From NCBI GenBank assembly GCA_963804865.1, contig CAWDSH010000042.1, forward strand, positions 62,001 to 126,000: a stretch of 64,000 nucleotides of DNA. Direction: 5' to 3'. The notes under the pieces are model-generated. The model worked only from the letters and a program-made list of their open reading frames with translations, had not been told where the DNA came from and did no database searches. This DNA is from CAVVEQ01 sp963804865. GTDB lineage: Bacteria > Chloroflexota > Anaerolineae > Anaerolineales > Anaerolineaceae. A program made the position numbers and the translations under genes. Below are positions 17,815 through 27,021 of the stretch, in pieces. Numbering within the stretch: position 1 is the stretch's first letter; each line of letters begins with the position of its first letter.

Positions 17815-19371
17815 TTGAGATCCTACGAGTTTGATATCACTTCAATAATATTTTTTACCGGGACCATGCTGAGCGTGCTGGTGGTGCTAATTATGTGGTC
17901 CCGGCGCCGTATGCGCGGAGGAATGGCTTTAATTCTTTTATCACTGGCTTTTGCAGAATGGAATTTTTGCCTGGGATTTGAATATGCCTCGGTCACACGG
18001 GAGTTGGATATCTTTTGGTCGAAATTGGCATATATTGGCACGGTCAGCGCCCCGGTCCTATTCCTGATTTTCTCCATTCAATATACTGATGAATCGATGG
18101 GGATCTCTCCCATGTTGATGGGGATCTTGTGGCTTATCCCTTTGATCACGTTCGGGATGGCAATTACCAACGATTATCACGGTTTACTCTGGAGCGCTGT
18201 TTTACCGAATCCAGATCGATACCCTGTGCGCTATTTGTATTACCATGGGATCTGGTTTTGGATTGCGATCATATATTTTTATTTATGCCTGGTCACAGGC
18301 ACGGTTTTACTTATTTTCGATGCCATTCGCCAACAGCACGTTTACCGTCAGCAGGCGATCGCCATCCTGATCGGTGTTCCCATTCCCTGGATCACCAACA
18401 TTCTTTATATTTCAGGCAATAGCCCTTTACCCGGTGTTGACCTTTCCCCAATCTTCTTTTCGGTCACCGGTCTGGTCCTGGCAGTGGGAATATACCGCTT
18501 CCAGCTTTTTAATCTATTACCGATCGCCCGCAACCGCATCATTGAGGAATTGCAGGATGGATTAATTGTCCTGGATCCGCGTGGGAGGATCGTCGATATG
18601 AATCCCATGGCAAGCAAGATGCTGCATCAGGACGCGCAGACATCCATCGGTAAATTAGCCCGGGATGTTTTTCCGGATCTGGTTAAGTATCTTGAACAAC
18701 CAGCGGATCAGGCGGATGTTTTAATTCAAGGTGAAACGCAAAATTGGTTGGAGCTGCGCATCTCATCCATTTTCGATTCAACGGGACTCATGACAGGGAG
18801 AATGCTCATCCTGAGGGATATTTCAAGCCGCAAGAAAGTTGAAGAGGAGCTCAAGGCAAAATCCAGGGAATTGGAGAAACTTGCCATTACAGATGTGCTC
18901 ACAGGGTTAAATAACCGCCGCTATTCAAACCAGGTTTTTGAGCTGGAACTGGAACGGGCTCATCAATCCGGTCTGCCGCTTTCGATCGGACTACTGGATA
19001 TTGACCATTTTAAAAAGGTCAATGACAAGTACGGACACCATACCGGTGATGAAATATTGAAGGAGATCGCAAGCGAGCTTTTTTCAGCCACACGTTACAT
19101 GGATATGGTCGGTCGCCTGGGGGGTGATGAATTCTTCCTGCTTTTTAAGAATACGGAGCTTTCTTCTGCCACCCATGCAATGGAACGATTACGACAACAC
19201 GTGGAAGCCAAGAAATTCGCAGCGTTACCGAACCCCATCACTTTTAGCGCGGGTGTGATCCTCTGCAGGATGGATGAAACGGCTGACGAAGCAATGCACC
19301 GGGTGGATAAGTTACTTTATCAAGCCAAACGTTCCGGGCGCAACCGCGTGTTGAGTGATAAATCATCATAA
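17815..19371 (+). CDS. 7TM sensor / PAS / GGDEF diguanylate cyclase
   Basis: The 518-residue membrane protein combines an N-terminal seven-helix region of the histidine-kinase 7TM type (residues 1-235), a PAS domain (about 240-345) and a GGDEF domain (about 355-515). The cyclase signature is intact (GRLGGDEFFLLF, near residue 440), preceded by DVLTGLNNRR and DIDHFKKVND with the metal Asp. It should make cyclic di-GMP from two GTP molecules. An RxxD inhibitory site before GGDEF is not obvious. The start is TTG 17815. Its N-terminal helices resemble those of the HD-GYP protein at 21906-23651, so the two could respond to related signals with opposite outputs. Confidence 0.88.
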   Translation: MRSYEFDITSIIFFTGTMLSVLVVLIMWSRRRMRGGMALILLSLAFAEWNFCLGFEYASVTRELDIFWSKLAYIGTVSAPVLFLIFSIQYTDESMGISPMLMGILWLIPLITFGMAITNDYHGLLWSAVLPNPDRYPVRYLYYHGIWFWIAIIYFYLCLVTGTVLLIFDAIRQQHVYRQQAIAILIGVPIPWITNILYISGNSPLPGVDLSPIFFSVTGLVLAVGIYRFQLFNLLPIARNRIIEELQDGLIVLDPRGRIVDMNPMASKMLHQDAQTSIGKLARDVFPDLVKYLEQPADQADVLIQGETQNWLELRISSIFDSTGLMTGRMLILRDISSRKKVEEELKAKSRELEKLAITDVLTGLNNRRYSNQVFELELERAHQSGLPLSIGLLDIDHFKKVNDKYGHHTGDEILKEIASELFSATRYMDMVGRLGGDEFFLLFKNTELSSATHAMERLRQHVEAKKFAALPNPITFSAGVILCRMDETADEAMHRVDKLLYQAKRSGRNRVLSDKSS

Positions 19372-19458
19372 ACATGCATCTCAAGAAAATCATTCATTGG
19401 CAAGGAAAAAAATAGCTGAGCCGGCGAAAAATTATCTCCCAGACGAGGAGTAAAAATA

Positions 19459-20199
19459 ATGAGTTCGATCATCCCAACCCCGGATTTATTCAAAGCCAAA
19501 CGTGTTCTCGCCATCCAGCCTCATTACGACGATAATGATATTGGCGCAGGGGGAACTCTTTGCACGCTTGCCAAATCAGGAACCGAGATCATTTATTTGA
19601 CTGTCACGGATGATCTGATGGGTGTCCTTGATCCCAGTATCCCGGATGCAGAAGCAAAGGTGAATTTGGAAAAGGAACAGGATGAAGCCGGAGCAATCAT
19701 TGGGGTGAGTCGTCAGGTCCGCTTGGGTTACCCGGATGCCGGTAATTGGGATCCGTTCAATCTCAGGGCTGATCTTCTAAAATATATACGGATGATCAAG
19801 CCGGATTTCGTTTTCACACCGGATCCCTGGTTGCCTTACGAAGCACACCGCGACCATATCGAGACCGGATTGGCAGCCGCATCCGCGGCAAATTTATACG
19901 CATTGCCACGGCTGCCCAGCAGTGATCCACGCGTTGATGAGACTTACCAACCCCATGAAGTTGTTGGAGTGGTGTTTTATTACACGCGCGAACCAAATAC
20001 AGCAGTGGATATCAGTGGCACCAGGAAGCAAAAGGAAGAAGCCATTCGCTGTTATCGCTCGCAATTTTCATCCCAGGATACGGAAATGGTGTTACAGGTC
20101 CTGGATTTCAAAGAGAGGGAATTCGCAGAGGGCAAACCCTACAGCCATGCAGAATCCTTCAAGGTGATGGCGCCGGTTCAACTTCATTGCGGAATATGA
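19459..20199 (+). CDS. PIG-L (LmbE-like) family deacetylase
   Basis: This 246-residue zinc-dependent N-deacetylase belongs to the family of BshB, MshB and PIG-L, which act on GlcNAc-type conjugates. The metal motif PHYDDNDIGAGG (residues 18-29) provides His and Asp, and AHRDHIETG (near 132) provides the third ligand. The canonical PHPDD is PHYDD here, a common variant. Start ATG 19459 has GAGGAG at suitable spacing. The DinB gene follows 13 bases after its stop. DinB relatives include bacillithiol transferases, so a thiol-cofactor role for this pair is an attractive but unproven idea. Confidence 0.85.
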   Translation: MSSIIPTPDLFKAKRVLAIQPHYDDNDIGAGGTLCTLAKSGTEIIYLTVTDDLMGVLDPSIPDAEAKVNLEKEQDEAGAIIGVSRQVRLGYPDAGNWDPFNLRADLLKYIRMIKPDFVFTPDPWLPYEAHRDHIETGLAAASAANLYALPRLPSSDPRVDETYQPHEVVGVVFYYTREPNTAVDISGTRKQKEEAIRCYRSQFSSQDTEMVLQVLDFKEREFAEGKPYSHAESFKVMAPVQLHCGI

Positions 20200-20212
20200 G
20201 CGGAGTGATTAT

Positions 20213-20722
20213 ATGGCAGAACATTTCCTGGTCGTCCAACTGAAATTCGTGCGCAGTGAATTTGTTCGCTGCCTAAATGGAGTGACGGATGAGGAGGCAA
20301 GGAGGCGGTTCGAGCCGATGAATTGCATCAGCTGGATGGTGGCTCATTTGGCTGACCAGGAGAATCGCTATTGGAACCTCAGAGCCCGCGGGATCGAAAT
20401 TCATCCTGAGCTGAATGAGCTGGCTGGATTTAAGAAACCGGCCAGCGCACCGCCGCTGGAAGATATGTGGAAAGCCTGGAAAGACGTCACGAAAACGGCT
20501 GATGCCTTTCTTGAAACATTAACGCCTGACAGGATGCAAACCAAATTTATCTTGGAAGGAAAACCTGTTCGTGAGAATATCGGTACCATGCTGCTGCGCA
20601 ATATGCATCATTATTGGTTCCATTGCGGTGAGGCATACGCCATCCGGCAGCTGCTTGGTCATCGTGATCTGCCGACTTTCGTAGGGGACATGACAAAGGC
20701 GAAGTATTTCAAAGAACAATAA
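20213..20722 (+). CDS. DinB family protein
   Basis: This 169-residue four-helix-bundle protein belongs to the DinB/YfiT superfamily of metal-binding proteins. Possible metal His residues are seen in SWMVAHLADQENRYW (near residue 44) and in RNMHHYWFHCGEAYAIRQLLGH (near 130-150), which fits the usual three-His site. It starts 13 bases after the PIG-L gene with GGAGTG upstream, so the two are probably co-transcribed. Some superfamily members are bacillithiol- or mycothiol-dependent transferases. The actual reaction here is unknown. Confidence 0.8.
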   Translation: MAEHFLVVQLKFVRSEFVRCLNGVTDEEARRRFEPMNCISWMVAHLADQENRYWNLRARGIEIHPELNELAGFKKPASAPPLEDMWKAWKDVTKTADAFLETLTPDRMQTKFILEGKPVRENIGTMLLRNMHHYWFHCGEAYAIRQLLGHRDLPTFVGDMTKAKYFKEQ

Positions 20723-20738
20723 AGTCTTGACACAAAAT

Positions 20739-20767
20739 TTGACTCTGTCACATGGTTATGGTAAAAA
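20739..20767 (+). promoter_or_regulatory. Probable promoter for the DUF362 gene
   Basis: TTGACT (20739-20744) and TAAAAA (20762-20767) are 17 bases apart. A second TTGACA lies at 20727-20732, but at poor spacing. The leader would be about 15-20 bases. Confidence 0.45.
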
Positions 20768-20788
20768 CAACGCGGAATGAGGTTTTCA

Positions 20789-21895
20789 ATGTCGAATAAA
20801 AGCAAAGTAGCGGTTCTATATACCCGTCCTGAAAGCGTGCTTGAGGATTATGTGCACCTATTTGAGCTGGCTGAAGTAAAAAATGCGCTCGATCCAAAAG
20901 CCACAACGATCTTAAAAGATAATATTTCATGGCATTATCCTATGCCCAGCGCCAATACAACCCCCTGGCAGCTTGAAGGCTCGATCCTTGCGCTGCGAAA
21001 AGCCGGTTTTAAGGACCTGGTTTGTGTTCAAAACCAAACGGTTGTGACCGATGCCTTCAAGGGCGAAGACTTAAATGGGTATGTGCCCATCTTTAAACAT
21101 TACGATATCGCCGTTCGCTATAATTTTGAACCAAAGGACATGACTTGGGTGCCTTACCAACCTAAAGCTGAATTACTAGCTCTGAACCATGTTTATGGTG
21201 ACGGTTTAAAGATCCCGGATTATTTTTTTGGCAAGAATATTGTTCACCTGCCCACGGTTAAATGCCATATGTATACTCAGACAACAGGTGCCATGAAAAA
21301 TGCATTCGGCGGTTTATTGACAAAGAATCGCCATTACACCCATACTTGGATCCATGAAACACTGGTTGATTTACTGGCGATACAGAAGGAAATCCATCCA
21401 GGGATTTTCGCGGTGATGGATGGTACCACGGCGGGTGATGGTCCCGGCCCTCGATTGATGCGCCCGGTGGAGAAGAATGTGATCCTGGCTTCAGCAGACC
21501 AGGTGGCGATTGATGCCATCGCGGCAAAGATGATGGGTTTTGATCCCCTGAGCATCAAGTACATTCGCCTTGCTCACGAACGTGGTTTGGGTGTCGGTGA
21601 TCCGCGCGAGATCGAAATTGTAGGTGACGATATTTCCAGTGTCAACTGGCAATTCAAGGTTGGGAGAAATTTCCACGGATTTCTGGCCTGGTTGGCCTGG
21701 TATGGTCCGACAAAATTCTTGCAACCCCTTTTACATACACCACTGGTGGTTTTTGCTAATTTCATGTCAGAGTTGAATCACGACATCATCGGCTGGCCAT
21801 TCAAATATCGCAAAGTTTATGAGACCTGGCGTGAAACGACAGCCTGGGGAAAATTATTTCAGAAGTATCAGGCAGAGGGATTTCTTAAGAAGTAA
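20789..21895 (+). CDS. DUF362 domain-containing protein
   Basis: This protein of 368 residues belongs to the DUF362 family of unknown function. Family landmarks are NIVHLPTVKCHMYTQTTGAMKNAFGGLL (in two parts near residue 155) and MDGTTAGDGPGPR (near 210), then ILASADQVAIDAIAAKMMGFDP. The 4Fe-4S ferredoxin domain found in many family members is absent. ATG 20789 is better placed behind GAGG than the ATG at 20777. A C-terminal hydrophobic stretch could be peripheral to the membrane. It stands alone, convergent with the HD-GYP gene that ends 11 bases further on. Confidence 0.8.
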   Translation: MSNKSKVAVLYTRPESVLEDYVHLFELAEVKNALDPKATTILKDNISWHYPMPSANTTPWQLEGSILALRKAGFKDLVCVQNQTVVTDAFKGEDLNGYVPIFKHYDIAVRYNFEPKDMTWVPYQPKAELLALNHVYGDGLKIPDYFFGKNIVHLPTVKCHMYTQTTGAMKNAFGGLLTKNRHYTHTWIHETLVDLLAIQKEIHPGIFAVMDGTTAGDGPGPRLMRPVEKNVILASADQVAIDAIAAKMMGFDPLSIKYIRLAHERGLGVGDPREIEIVGDDISSVNWQFKVGRNFHGFLAWLAWYGPTKFLQPLLHTPLVVFANFMSELNHDIIGWPFKYRKVYETWRETTAWGKLFQKYQAEGFLKK

Positions 21896-21905
21896 ACCAG
21901 CAGTC

Positions 21906-23651
21906 TTACTTGATCTCTTCTTCAAAAACGTGTAGAAAAGCATCCACCACCCGTGGATCGAATTGCGTTCCTGCGAGTGATTTGATTTCTTCGGCTGTCT
22001 TTTTCTTCGGCCAGCTCTTTCGGTAAGGGCGGTTGGAGCGCATTGCATCCCAGGTATCAACCACGGTGAATATCCGTGCACTGAGGGGTATTTGGGTCCC
22101 GTGCAAGCCGCGCGGATATCCGGTGCCATTCCATTTTTCATGATGGCAGTAGGGAATATCAAGTGCGTGTTTTAAATAGCTGATGGGTGACAGCATGTCA
22201 TAAGCATATTGGGGATGTTTTCGCATCAACCGCCATTCTTTTTCTGTCAATGGTCCGGGCTTCAGGAGGATGTTATCAGGAATACCCAGTTTCCCGATGT
22301 CATGCAGCAGTGCCCCCCAGCGAATCTGGAGCAGTTCATCCTGGTGAACCCCCATTTCCCGGGCGAGACGCTCGCTCATTTGCGCCACGCGCTGTGTGTG
22401 ACCTTCAGTTTCCTTGTCTCGTAAATCAAGCGCCCTGGACCAGCCTTCAATGGTCGCATCGTACGCTTCTCGAAGTTCTGTATGCGATCTTTGCCTTGCC
22501 AGATCCGCTTCTTTGATCGCGGTAATATCCCGGGAGATGATACCAAAATGAATGCTGTTGGAAGTACGAATGGGGAATCCGGTTTGCTGGACCATGAATT
22601 TTTTACCGACAGGATTGTGAAAGATCATTTCAAGCGGGGGAGCTACTGTCGTACTCGGACTGCCTTTGTATACCGTATCAAGGTAATTGCTCATTCTCGA
22701 GGCAAACGAACGGTCGTATTCATTCTTGGCTGCTAATTCCTTTTGAATCTCGATAAACGGTAAACCAATGACATCACTCCTTCTCAATCCAGTCATATTC
22801 TCGTTGGCTTTATTCCATTCGATGATTTCACCCTTTTCATCCAGGATGCATATGCCCTCAAAAGATTGAGCCACAAATTCCCTGAATTTTTCTTCACTCT
22901 CCAAATAAGCTTCTTTAATCACAATGGATTCATGGCTCCGGGCTGAGAGCGTATACATCATCAGGATGACCAGCGCTAAATAGCTGTATTCGATCAGGTA
23001 GACGAATTCATACCAACCATTGGAAACCGCGGTGTCATTAAGCACCCCCACAGAAAAAATAATCTCCGCGATTATCAATGGAAGCGCGCGCTTTTTCTCA
23101 CCCCTGCGGTAGTAAACGATCGACATATAAAACGCATAGACGGTTACAGGTACGGAGATCACGCTTTCCAGCATAGAGATGATCCCAGGCGTGACCTCGT
23201 TATATACAATCTGACCGCCCCATGGGAAGTGAATGATTTTAATTGCCGGTTGATTGACCAACCAGGTCAGTTCTGAACGATCAAAAAGCTGGAACACTAC
23301 AGCAATGAAATACATTGCCGTCAAAATACCCAATATCCGATATGAAAAAATCTTGGTGTAATGTGCCACGAAGAAAATGAAGGCAATCCCGACGATCGGA
23401 AGAATGAGTAATTGCAACCGCTGGATCCCGGCACCTTCTGCTGGGCTGGAAGCGCTATAAAGCGCGGCGCATAAAAGATCGTATATGCCAACGGCAAAAC
23501 AGAATAATGAGAAATAAAACTCCTCAATATTTTTCCGAGCACGTAAATAGGTCAAAAAGGAAGTTAATGCAATGTAAAATGAAACGCCAGCGATCGCGAT
23601 CAATGGAATAGAAGCATACAAGATGGTATTTCTTAGTGTATAACATCTCAA
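21906..23651 (-). CDS. 7TM sensor / PAS / HD-GYP cyclic-di-GMP phosphodiesterase
   Basis: The protein has an N-terminal seven-helix sensor region, a PAS domain (segment KFREFVAQSFEGICILDEKG) and an HD-GYP output. The phosphodiesterase motifs are intact: HDIGKLGIPD and HHEKWNGTGYPRGL. The open frame continues upstream to 23909, but there it would overlap the divergent HEAT gene and gives a poor sequence. I place the start at TTG 23651, where the first helix follows directly; ATG 23723 is an alternative. The HD-GYP part is clearly a paralogue of the one at 2559-3659. It probably breaks down cyclic di-GMP in response to a membrane or PAS signal. Confidence 0.87.
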   Translation of the reverse strand: MRCYTLRNTILYASIPLIAIAGVSFYIALTSFLTYLRARKNIEEFYFSLFCFAVGIYDLLCAALYSASSPAEGAGIQRLQLLILPIVGIAFIFFVAHYTKIFSYRILGILTAMYFIAVVFQLFDRSELTWLVNQPAIKIIHFPWGGQIVYNEVTPGIISMLESVISVPVTVYAFYMSIVYYRRGEKKRALPLIIAEIIFSVGVLNDTAVSNGWYEFVYLIEYSYLALVILMMYTLSARSHESIVIKEAYLESEEKFREFVAQSFEGICILDEKGEIIEWNKANENMTGLRRSDVIGLPFIEIQKELAAKNEYDRSFASRMSNYLDTVYKGSPSTTVAPPLEMIFHNPVGKKFMVQQTGFPIRTSNSIHFGIISRDITAIKEADLARQRSHTELREAYDATIEGWSRALDLRDKETEGHTQRVAQMSERLAREMGVHQDELLQIRWGALLHDIGKLGIPDNILLKPGPLTEKEWRLMRKHPQYAYDMLSPISYLKHALDIPYCHHEKWNGTGYPRGLHGTQIPLSARIFTVVDTWDAMRSNRPYRKSWPKKKTAEEIKSLAGTQFDPRVVDAFLHVFEEEIK

Positions 23652-23763
23652 GCTACTTATGTGTTCGAGCCAACAAAAATTATGTGTAACTATTATTTTA
23701 CAATGAGAATCGCGGATTGACATAAAATGTAAAGAAAGTGCAAGGTTGTCTGGACCATAAAAA

Positions 23764-24291
23764 ATGAAAAAAATATTCGAGGAATTGGGGTATGGTGATA
23801 GACGATCCATTGGAAAATCAAATGAGATCGTTAGAGTAGTGCTGGATAAACCCATACTGATCGGGGACCTCATAGATGGAATGACCTCTGAAAATCCAGT
23901 GCTGCGCATGCGCTGCGCGGATGCTGCAGAAAAAGTGAGCGCTGTTAGGCCGGAATTGCTGCAACCCTTTCTAAATACATTAATTGAAAAGATCTCATCG
24001 ATTGATCAACAAGAGGTTCGGTGGCATTTTGCACAAATCATCCCAAGATTGAGTCTGACAGCGGCGGAGCGAAATAGGGTTGTAAAAATTCTATTAGGAT
24101 ACCTGGATGATCCCAGCCGGATCGTTCAAACTTTTTCTTATCAGGCGCTGGCCGATCTTTCGGAGAAGGATGAGGTTTTGCGCGAGGAATTCCTTCCCTT
24201 GTTGCAAGCGGCACAAAATTCACCGGTACCATCCATCCGGGCAAGAGGTAAAAAGATACTTTCGAAGTTAACACTGGTTAAAAAATCATAA
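23764..24291 (+). CDS. HEAT-repeat-like protein
   Basis: This cytosolic all-helical protein of 175 residues has at least three HEAT-type helix pairs, such as PVLRMRCADAAEKVSAVRP, VRWHFAQIIPRLSLT and RIVQTFSYQALADLSEKD, followed by SIRARGKKILSKL. Such proteins are usually protein-protein adaptors. No ribosome site is obvious at ATG 23764. It is divergent from the HD-GYP gene and 89 nt before the hydrolase gene. The partner is unknown. Confidence 0.65.
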   Translation: MKKIFEELGYGDRRSIGKSNEIVRVVLDKPILIGDLIDGMTSENPVLRMRCADAAEKVSAVRPELLQPFLNTLIEKISSIDQQEVRWHFAQIIPRLSLTAAERNRVVKILLGYLDDPSRIVQTFSYQALADLSEKDEVLREEFLPLLQAAQNSPVPSIRARGKKILSKLTLVKKS

Positions 24292-24380
24292 AAAGTTACG
24301 TCTGATTTATTATTTGTCAGAAAACTAAAAAGATAAAGGGAAATCATTATGAGCCACTTAATATTTTCATGGAGGGATCA

Positions 24381-25229
24381 ATGAAACGAATGATCGTCGA
24401 GACAGAAGTCATTGCTGGTGTGCCTCTGATTACCTGGGCCCAGGAAGATGCAACGCATTGCCCCCTTGTGATTTACATCCATGGATTGGGAGGGGACAAA
24501 CGCGGAGGAATGGAGCTGGGCTACAATCTCACCAGCCGGGGTTTCTTCTTTGTGAGCCTGGATGCCGATATGCACGGCGAGCGCCTGGACGATCGAATTG
24601 CGCATACCTGGGATCGACCTTTGCCCGGTGCCATTTTTCCATTTGAGACTGGATTGGATCGCTTCCATTTGATGTGCGAAATAGTGGATAAAACAGCGCG
24701 GGATATTACCCGATTGATCGATCATTTTTCGAGTGATCCGCGAATTGATAAAAACAGGATCGGTGTTGCCGGTGCATCCATGGGTGGTTTTATCGCCTAT
24801 CGTACAGCTGCCATCGAAGCGCGCATTCAGGCGCTGGTGGCATTGATTAGCTTTCCAAGCATTGCACAGCGCTGGCAGGACATGGTGCTTGAAGCGAATC
24901 TTAAGGCAGAATGGGCTGTTGATTTGAAGAATGTTGAAACGGAAACCAAAAAGAAATCTGAATATATCAAGAGCCTGGACCCGGTTGAAGGTTTGAAGAA
25001 ATTTGCACCCAGGCCATTACTGATGATTTGCGGGGAATTGGATACAGATACACCCAAGCATTATTCACTTCAAGCGTATGAAACGCTCGCCCCATTCTAC
25101 CGGGAAGAGCCTGAAAGGCTGCAGATAAAGATCCATGAACGCGGCATTCACAGGGTCAGCTCGGAGATGATCGCGGATACAACCGCCTGGTTTGACCGGT
25201 ATCTAAATAATCCTGGTCAATCAAGCTGA
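24381..25229 (+). CDS. Alpha/beta hydrolase (dienelactone hydrolase/prolyl-oligopeptidase-like)
   Basis: This cytosolic serine hydrolase has 282 residues. The oxyanion strand reads VIYIHGLGGDK (near residue 31) and the nucleophile elbow GASMGGFIA (Ser near 133). The acid is probably Asp in CGELDTDTP (near 217), and the base is His in ERGIHRVSSEM (near 255). This is the pattern of YfhR/YqiA and dienelactone-hydrolase-like enzymes. ATG 24381 has GGAGG upstream; the in-frame 24369 start does not. No neighbour explains its substrate. Confidence 0.8.
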   Translation: MKRMIVETEVIAGVPLITWAQEDATHCPLVIYIHGLGGDKRGGMELGYNLTSRGFFFVSLDADMHGERLDDRIAHTWDRPLPGAIFPFETGLDRFHLMCEIVDKTARDITRLIDHFSSDPRIDKNRIGVAGASMGGFIAYRTAAIEARIQALVALISFPSIAQRWQDMVLEANLKAEWAVDLKNVETETKKKSEYIKSLDPVEGLKKFAPRPLLMICGELDTDTPKHYSLQAYETLAPFYREEPERLQIKIHERGIHRVSSEMIADTTAWFDRYLNNPGQSS

Positions 25230-25274
25230 AGATTATCGGAAAAGGTTTTATGGTAGAATTCATGCGCCAAGTCA

Positions 25275-25359
25275 GGAGGGATGGCCGAGCGGTTTAAGGC
25301 GCCTGTCTTGAAAACAGGTATGGTGAAAGCCATCGTGGGTTCGAATCCCTCTCCCTCCG
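25275..25359 (+). tRNA. tRNA-Ser (anticodon TGA)
   Basis: The acceptor stem GGAGGGA (25275-25281) pairs perfectly with TCCCTCC (25352-25358), and the discriminator base is G. The anticodon loop CTTGAAA gives TGA (reads UCA codons). A long variable arm and a GGTTCGAATCC T-arm are present. CCA is not encoded. A TAGAAT box with TGG ahead of it lies at 25254-25259. Confidence 0.95.
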
Positions 25360-25396
25360 CCTGTTCCCAGAATTTGCATGGGAGCATGTACGTCTC

Positions 25397-25487
25397 GGGG
25401 AGGTGCCGGAGTGGCTGAACGGGATCGCCTGCTAAGTGATTGTCGGGGCTTAAACCTCGACCGGGGGTTCGAATCCCCCCCTCCCCG
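25397..25487 (+). tRNA. tRNA-Ser (anticodon GCT)
   Basis: The acceptor stem GGGGAGG (25397-25403) pairs with CCTCCCC (25480-25486), with discriminator G. The anticodon stem ATCGC/GTGAT holds the loop CTGCTAA, giving GCT (reads AGC/AGU). The variable arm is long, as expected for serine, and the T-arm has GGTTCGAATCC. It lies 37 bases after the other tRNA-Ser, so the pair is probably one transcript. Confidence 0.95.
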
Positions 25488-25554
25488 CTGATGATTCTTC
25501 AAGACTTTTTGGTGGAAATTGCCGTAAAGGCATTTTTTAATTGATGAACAAAAA

Positions 25555-25984
25555 ATGAAATGGTATAAAGCCACGCTGAATATCACAACCCGCGGCAAGG
25601 GATTATATGACATCACCAACCAGGTAAAAGAGCTAATTAACAGGATGGGATGTTGGGGAAGGCGTTTGTTACCTCTTTATTCCACACACGAGCGCATCAC
25701 TGGTGATCAGCGAGAATTATGACGACACGGTGAAAGAAGACCTGGCTGTGTTCATGGAGAAACTTGTTCCGGAATCGCAGTCATGGATGCGGCATAGATT
25801 TGAAGGTCCGGACAATTCGTCCAGCCACTTAAGAAGCGCACTGCTGCCTACCAGCTTGACGATCCCCGTAGAAAGCGGCACGCTTGCACTCGGCACCTGG
25901 CAGGGCATTTATCTTTTTGAGCACAGGAGTCATGCGCGTCAACGTTCGGTGCTGATCAGGATGATGGAAATAAAGGATGCGTAA
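25555..25984 (+). CDS. YjbQ family (secondary thiamine-phosphate synthase-like) protein, one frameshift
   Basis: Joined across a frameshift this is a typical YjbQ protein of about 142 residues. ATG 25555 begins MKWYKATLNITTRGKGLYD. After INRM the frame must drop one G of the GGG at 25647-25649 to give DVGEGVCYLFIPHTSASL, then EGPDNSSSHLRSALLPTSLTIPV and GTWQGIYLFEHR. HTSASL and the later EHR pattern are family hallmarks. YjbQ proteins can replace ThiE weakly in E. coli tests, but their natural role is uncertain. It lies after the tRNA pair on the same strand and has no thiamine genes nearby. Confidence 0.83.
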
Positions 25985-26087
25985 GATACGGTTTAAGGCA
26001 AATCGTTAAGCATTTGCGAACAAGAACGATGCTTTCTAATGGGTTAAAGCAAAAAAACACATATATAGGAAGGTTGCGAGTTAAGAA

Positions 26088-26525
26088 ATGCGAAAAACAA
26101 AAGCGGTATTGGCTTGCATCATTGCGATGATTTCAATGATTTCCTGCTCAAAAACCAATTACCCTGTAGATCTCGATACTCCTTTCTCCGAATTACAGAT
26201 CACCGGCGTTCAGGTCTCATCGTCTTATCCAGAAGGTTGTGATATCTCAATGGTTGATGATTGTTTTCAGGCTGAATCCGGCGAAAAAGTGGTCATGATA
26301 TGGATCGTCCCAAAAGGCGAATATGATGAGGGAAAGGTGCGGAACGGGATTTTTGATAACAGCCCATCCGCCACTTTAAGATCACGCTCGGGTGATGGTA
26401 TTCCTGCTTCGATGGGAGGGCGCATGCCAGATGGTCGCTTTTACCTCCAATTCTATGTTCCTGAGGACATAAAAAATATTGAATTAAAGTGGTTTGAAAA
26501 AGCAAGGATCAAACTTTCCCAGTAA
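26088..26525 (+). CDS. Small hypothetical lipoprotein
   Basis: I do not recognise this 145-residue product. The N-terminus is a lipoprotein signal with lipobox MISC (Cys about residue 20), so it should be exported and lipid-anchored. The mature part has two close Cys residues (EGCDISMVDDC) that may form a disulfide, and is otherwise beta-rich. It starts behind AGGAAGG. The next gene starts 12 bases after its stop. Confidence 0.6.
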   Translation: MRKTKAVLACIIAMISMISCSKTNYPVDLDTPFSELQITGVQVSSSYPEGCDISMVDDCFQAESGEKVVMIWIVPKGEYDEGKVRNGIFDNSPSATLRSRSGDGIPASMGGRMPDGRFYLQFYVPEDIKNIELKWFEKARIKLSQ

Positions 26526-26537
26526 GATGTGTTCCTG

Positions 26538-26964
26538 ATGAAGATCTTTCTTTCCATTAAATATTTTCAAGATCAACGGAATAGGGATTTGATCGAGATG
26601 ATGGAAACGATCATAAACGCGCTGGGTCATCAAATGATCTGCGTATGTAAGCATATTGAATTGTGGGGAAGGAATAAACTGGGATCAGAAGAGTTGATGA
26701 AAAAAACATTTGCAGAGATTGATGCGAGTGATCTTATTTTGGTTGAATTTTCGGTAAAGGGGGTGGGGATTGGTATTGAGTCCGGTTACGCGCATGCTCG
26801 AGGAAAAACTCTTGTTGCCATCGGTAAATCAAATGCAGATCTTTCGTCCACGTTGGAGGGCATCGCAGAATCAGGTCATTCGATATCGCGACATTCAGCA
26901 ACTACACCAGCCTTTGTCGCAGTTACTGATGAGAATCGACCAGAAAAAATTACCCAGAAAATGA
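26538..26964 (+). CDS. Nucleoside 2-deoxyribosyltransferase-like protein (one frameshift)
   Basis: The small alpha/beta protein resembles the nucleoside 2-deoxyribosyltransferase fold: MKIFLSIKYF at the first strand, IDASDLILVEFSVKGVGIGIESGYAHARGKT with the catalytic-type Glu in the middle. The first frame drifts into nonsense after LEGIAE. One extra base near 26869-26874 explains this, because the next frame continues QVIRYRDIQQLHQPLSQLL and ends at 26964. The corrected length is about 141 residues. GTG 26529 is an alternative start. True family members swap bases between deoxynucleosides, but many short homologues are uncharacterised, so the activity is unsure. Confidence 0.65.
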
Positions 26965-27021
26965 AACGTTGATCAGCTTTCGCCGTATGTAAAATATCGA
27001 TTCAATTAAAAGGAGTGTCAT

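Noticed and set aside
23652..23909. Upstream extension of the HD-GYP membrane protein
   Set aside because: The extra 86 residues are not helix-like, overlap the divergent HEAT gene, and contain its upstream region. A start at or below 23723 is more sensible.
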